Positions 63,386 through 64,000 of a DNA stretch of 64,000 nt are shown one piece after another. Under the pieces are notes generated by a model. The model did no database searches. It worked only from the letters and a program-made list of their open reading frames with translations, and had not been told where the DNA came from. The position numbers and the translations under genes were made by a program. The stretch lies in NCBI RefSeq assembly GCF_017377655.1, contig NZ_JAFREL010000004.1, forward strand, positions 1 through 64,000, given 5' to 3'. This stretch comes from Candidatus Enterococcus ferrettii. Its GTDB lineage: Bacteria > Bacillota > Bacilli > Lactobacillales > Enterococcaceae. Position 1 is the first letter of the stretch, and every line of letters starts with the position of its first letter.

Positions 63386-63436
63386 AAAATTACCAGCAGA
63401 ATGTCCTCTCAGCATTCCGCTGGTAATTTCATTTTC
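63386..63436 (+). terminator. Terminator of the SUKH gene
   Basis: AAATTACCAGCAGAATG and CATTCCGCTGGTAATTT pair with one mismatch, followed by CATTTTC. Its sequence resembles the hairpin at 53714-53752. Confidence 0.8.
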
Positions 63437-63530
63437 TAGCCTACTAACGAAAAAAGCAGCTGCCATAAATCTGCAACCACTTCTTCTTTTAATACTTTTC
63501 TCCTGGCTATCCGTCAGCTTTATACCTGTT

Positions 63531-64000
63531 CTATCTTTCAAACTTCATGGTAATGCCATTTGGATCGACGATTGTTAAATTGCCGCTTTCGTCTTTACTA
63601 TAATCGATCTGTGTCTTCCAGTGATTTTCCAGACGATCCAACTCTGCTTGGTCTGGTACGACGAAGCTGAAATAATCCAATCCCAGATCCTTCTCTGTCA
63701 TCGCTGGAATATGTTTTCCTAACCAAATATTGGATCCGATATGGTGATGGTAATCACCCGCAGCGAAGAATTTAGCTTGATTGCCAAAATTATTTTTCAA
63801 GGATAATCCTAGAACCTCAGTAAAATAGTTTTCTGTCTGCATCAGATCCGCTACTTTCAAATGAACATGACCAACCGTCGTTCCCGTTGGAAAACCTTCC
63901 CGGCTGCCATCATTGGCTGCGATGACCCCTTCAGCATCCATCTCGAGAGTCACGCCAACGATTTCACCATCGTCACGAATATCCCATTCGCTTTGCGGCT
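63531..64000 (-). CDS. VOC (glyoxalase/catechol dioxygenase-like) protein, 5' end outside the window
   Basis: The frame runs from the stop at 63531 to the right edge, so the true N terminus lies beyond base 64000. The readable part is GTTVGHVHLKVADL (start of the second VOC domain), FAAGDYHHHIGSNIW, and IVDPNGITMKFER at the end. Before it come about 30 residues (EWDIRDDGEIVGVTLEMD) of a linker from the first domain. The pattern fits two-domain CatE/YfiE-type proteins of about 280 residues. Reaction unknown. Confidence 0.85.
   Translation of the reverse strand, partial: PQSEWDIRDDGEIVGVTLEMDAEGVIAANDGSREGFPTGTTVGHVHLKVADLMQTENYFTEVLGLSLKNNFGNQAKFFAAGDYHHHIGSNIWLGKHIPAMTEKDLGLDYFSFVVPDQAELDRLENHWKTQIDYSKDESGNLTIVDPNGITMKFER

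Overview
The window looks like a low-GC Lactobacillales chromosome, most probably Enterococcus. The reasons are compact gram-positive style operons with strong AGGAGG ribosome binding sites, four mannose-class PTS subunits per transporter, a LevR-type sigma-54 activator, a BMP-family nucleoside importer joined to deo/pdp salvage genes, and the form of GuaA. The species cannot be fixed from sequence alone. No rRNA, tRNA or CRISPR array was seen.

Layout. 0-9 kb: dehydrogenases, hydrolases, an acyltransferase and a LemA/TPM-domain pair. 9-21 kb: a long minus-strand nucleoside salvage cluster. It runs pdp, deoC, cdd, BMP lipoprotein, ABC ATPase and two permeases, deoB, a PNP, deoD, with a LacI-type regulator upstream. 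Nucleosides are imported, split to bases plus pentose-1-phosphate, and the pentose is routed to glycolysis through DeoB and DeoC. A 0.5 kb stretch of imperfect repeats lies between the permeases and deoB. 22-34 kb: two mannose-class PTS operons. The first has the exact gene order sorD-F-B-A-M-E and probably handles L-sorbose. The second is EIIA-EIIB-EIIC-EIID plus a tyrosine-phosphatase-like gene, preceded by a textbook sigma-54 (-24/-12) promoter and a divergent LevR-type activator. 34-43 kb: regulators, a protein with three fused RidA domains, a SorC-family regulator, a methyltransferase, an SGNH hydrolase, coaA and guaA.

43.4-51.3 kb: a 7.9 kb integrative element in the 3' end of guaA. It carries a tyrosine integrase, a DUF3173 protein, an HUH replication/mobilisation protein beside large hairpins, an XRE repressor with four matching operators, and one large cargo gene (1213 aa, nuclease-like domain plus P-loop NTPase) that looks like an anti-phage STAND protein. 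Beyond the displaced guaA terminator lies a DUF4062 protein (possible second defence gene) and a patch of decayed genes: a frameshifted membrane protein, an ABC-transporter pseudogene and an apparently orphan antitoxin. 55-60.5 kb is a galactitol-type PTS operon with a PRD regulator and a class II aldolase. 60.8-64 kb holds an NmrA-like oxidoreductase, a frameshifted LysR regulator, a SUKH-family protein and a truncated glyoxalase-family gene.

Most interesting signals: (1) an identical 10-mer, CACATTTGTG, twice at the sorD promoter and once before the SorC-family regulator 11 kb away, which suggests a regulatory link in trans; (2) a repeated intergenic element whose 6-bp arms change together between copies, as in a conserved RNA or DNA hairpin; (3) the guaA element and its large NTPase cargo; (4) the triple RidA fusion; (5) two genes broken at A-runs, each one A short, which could be real decay or assembly error.
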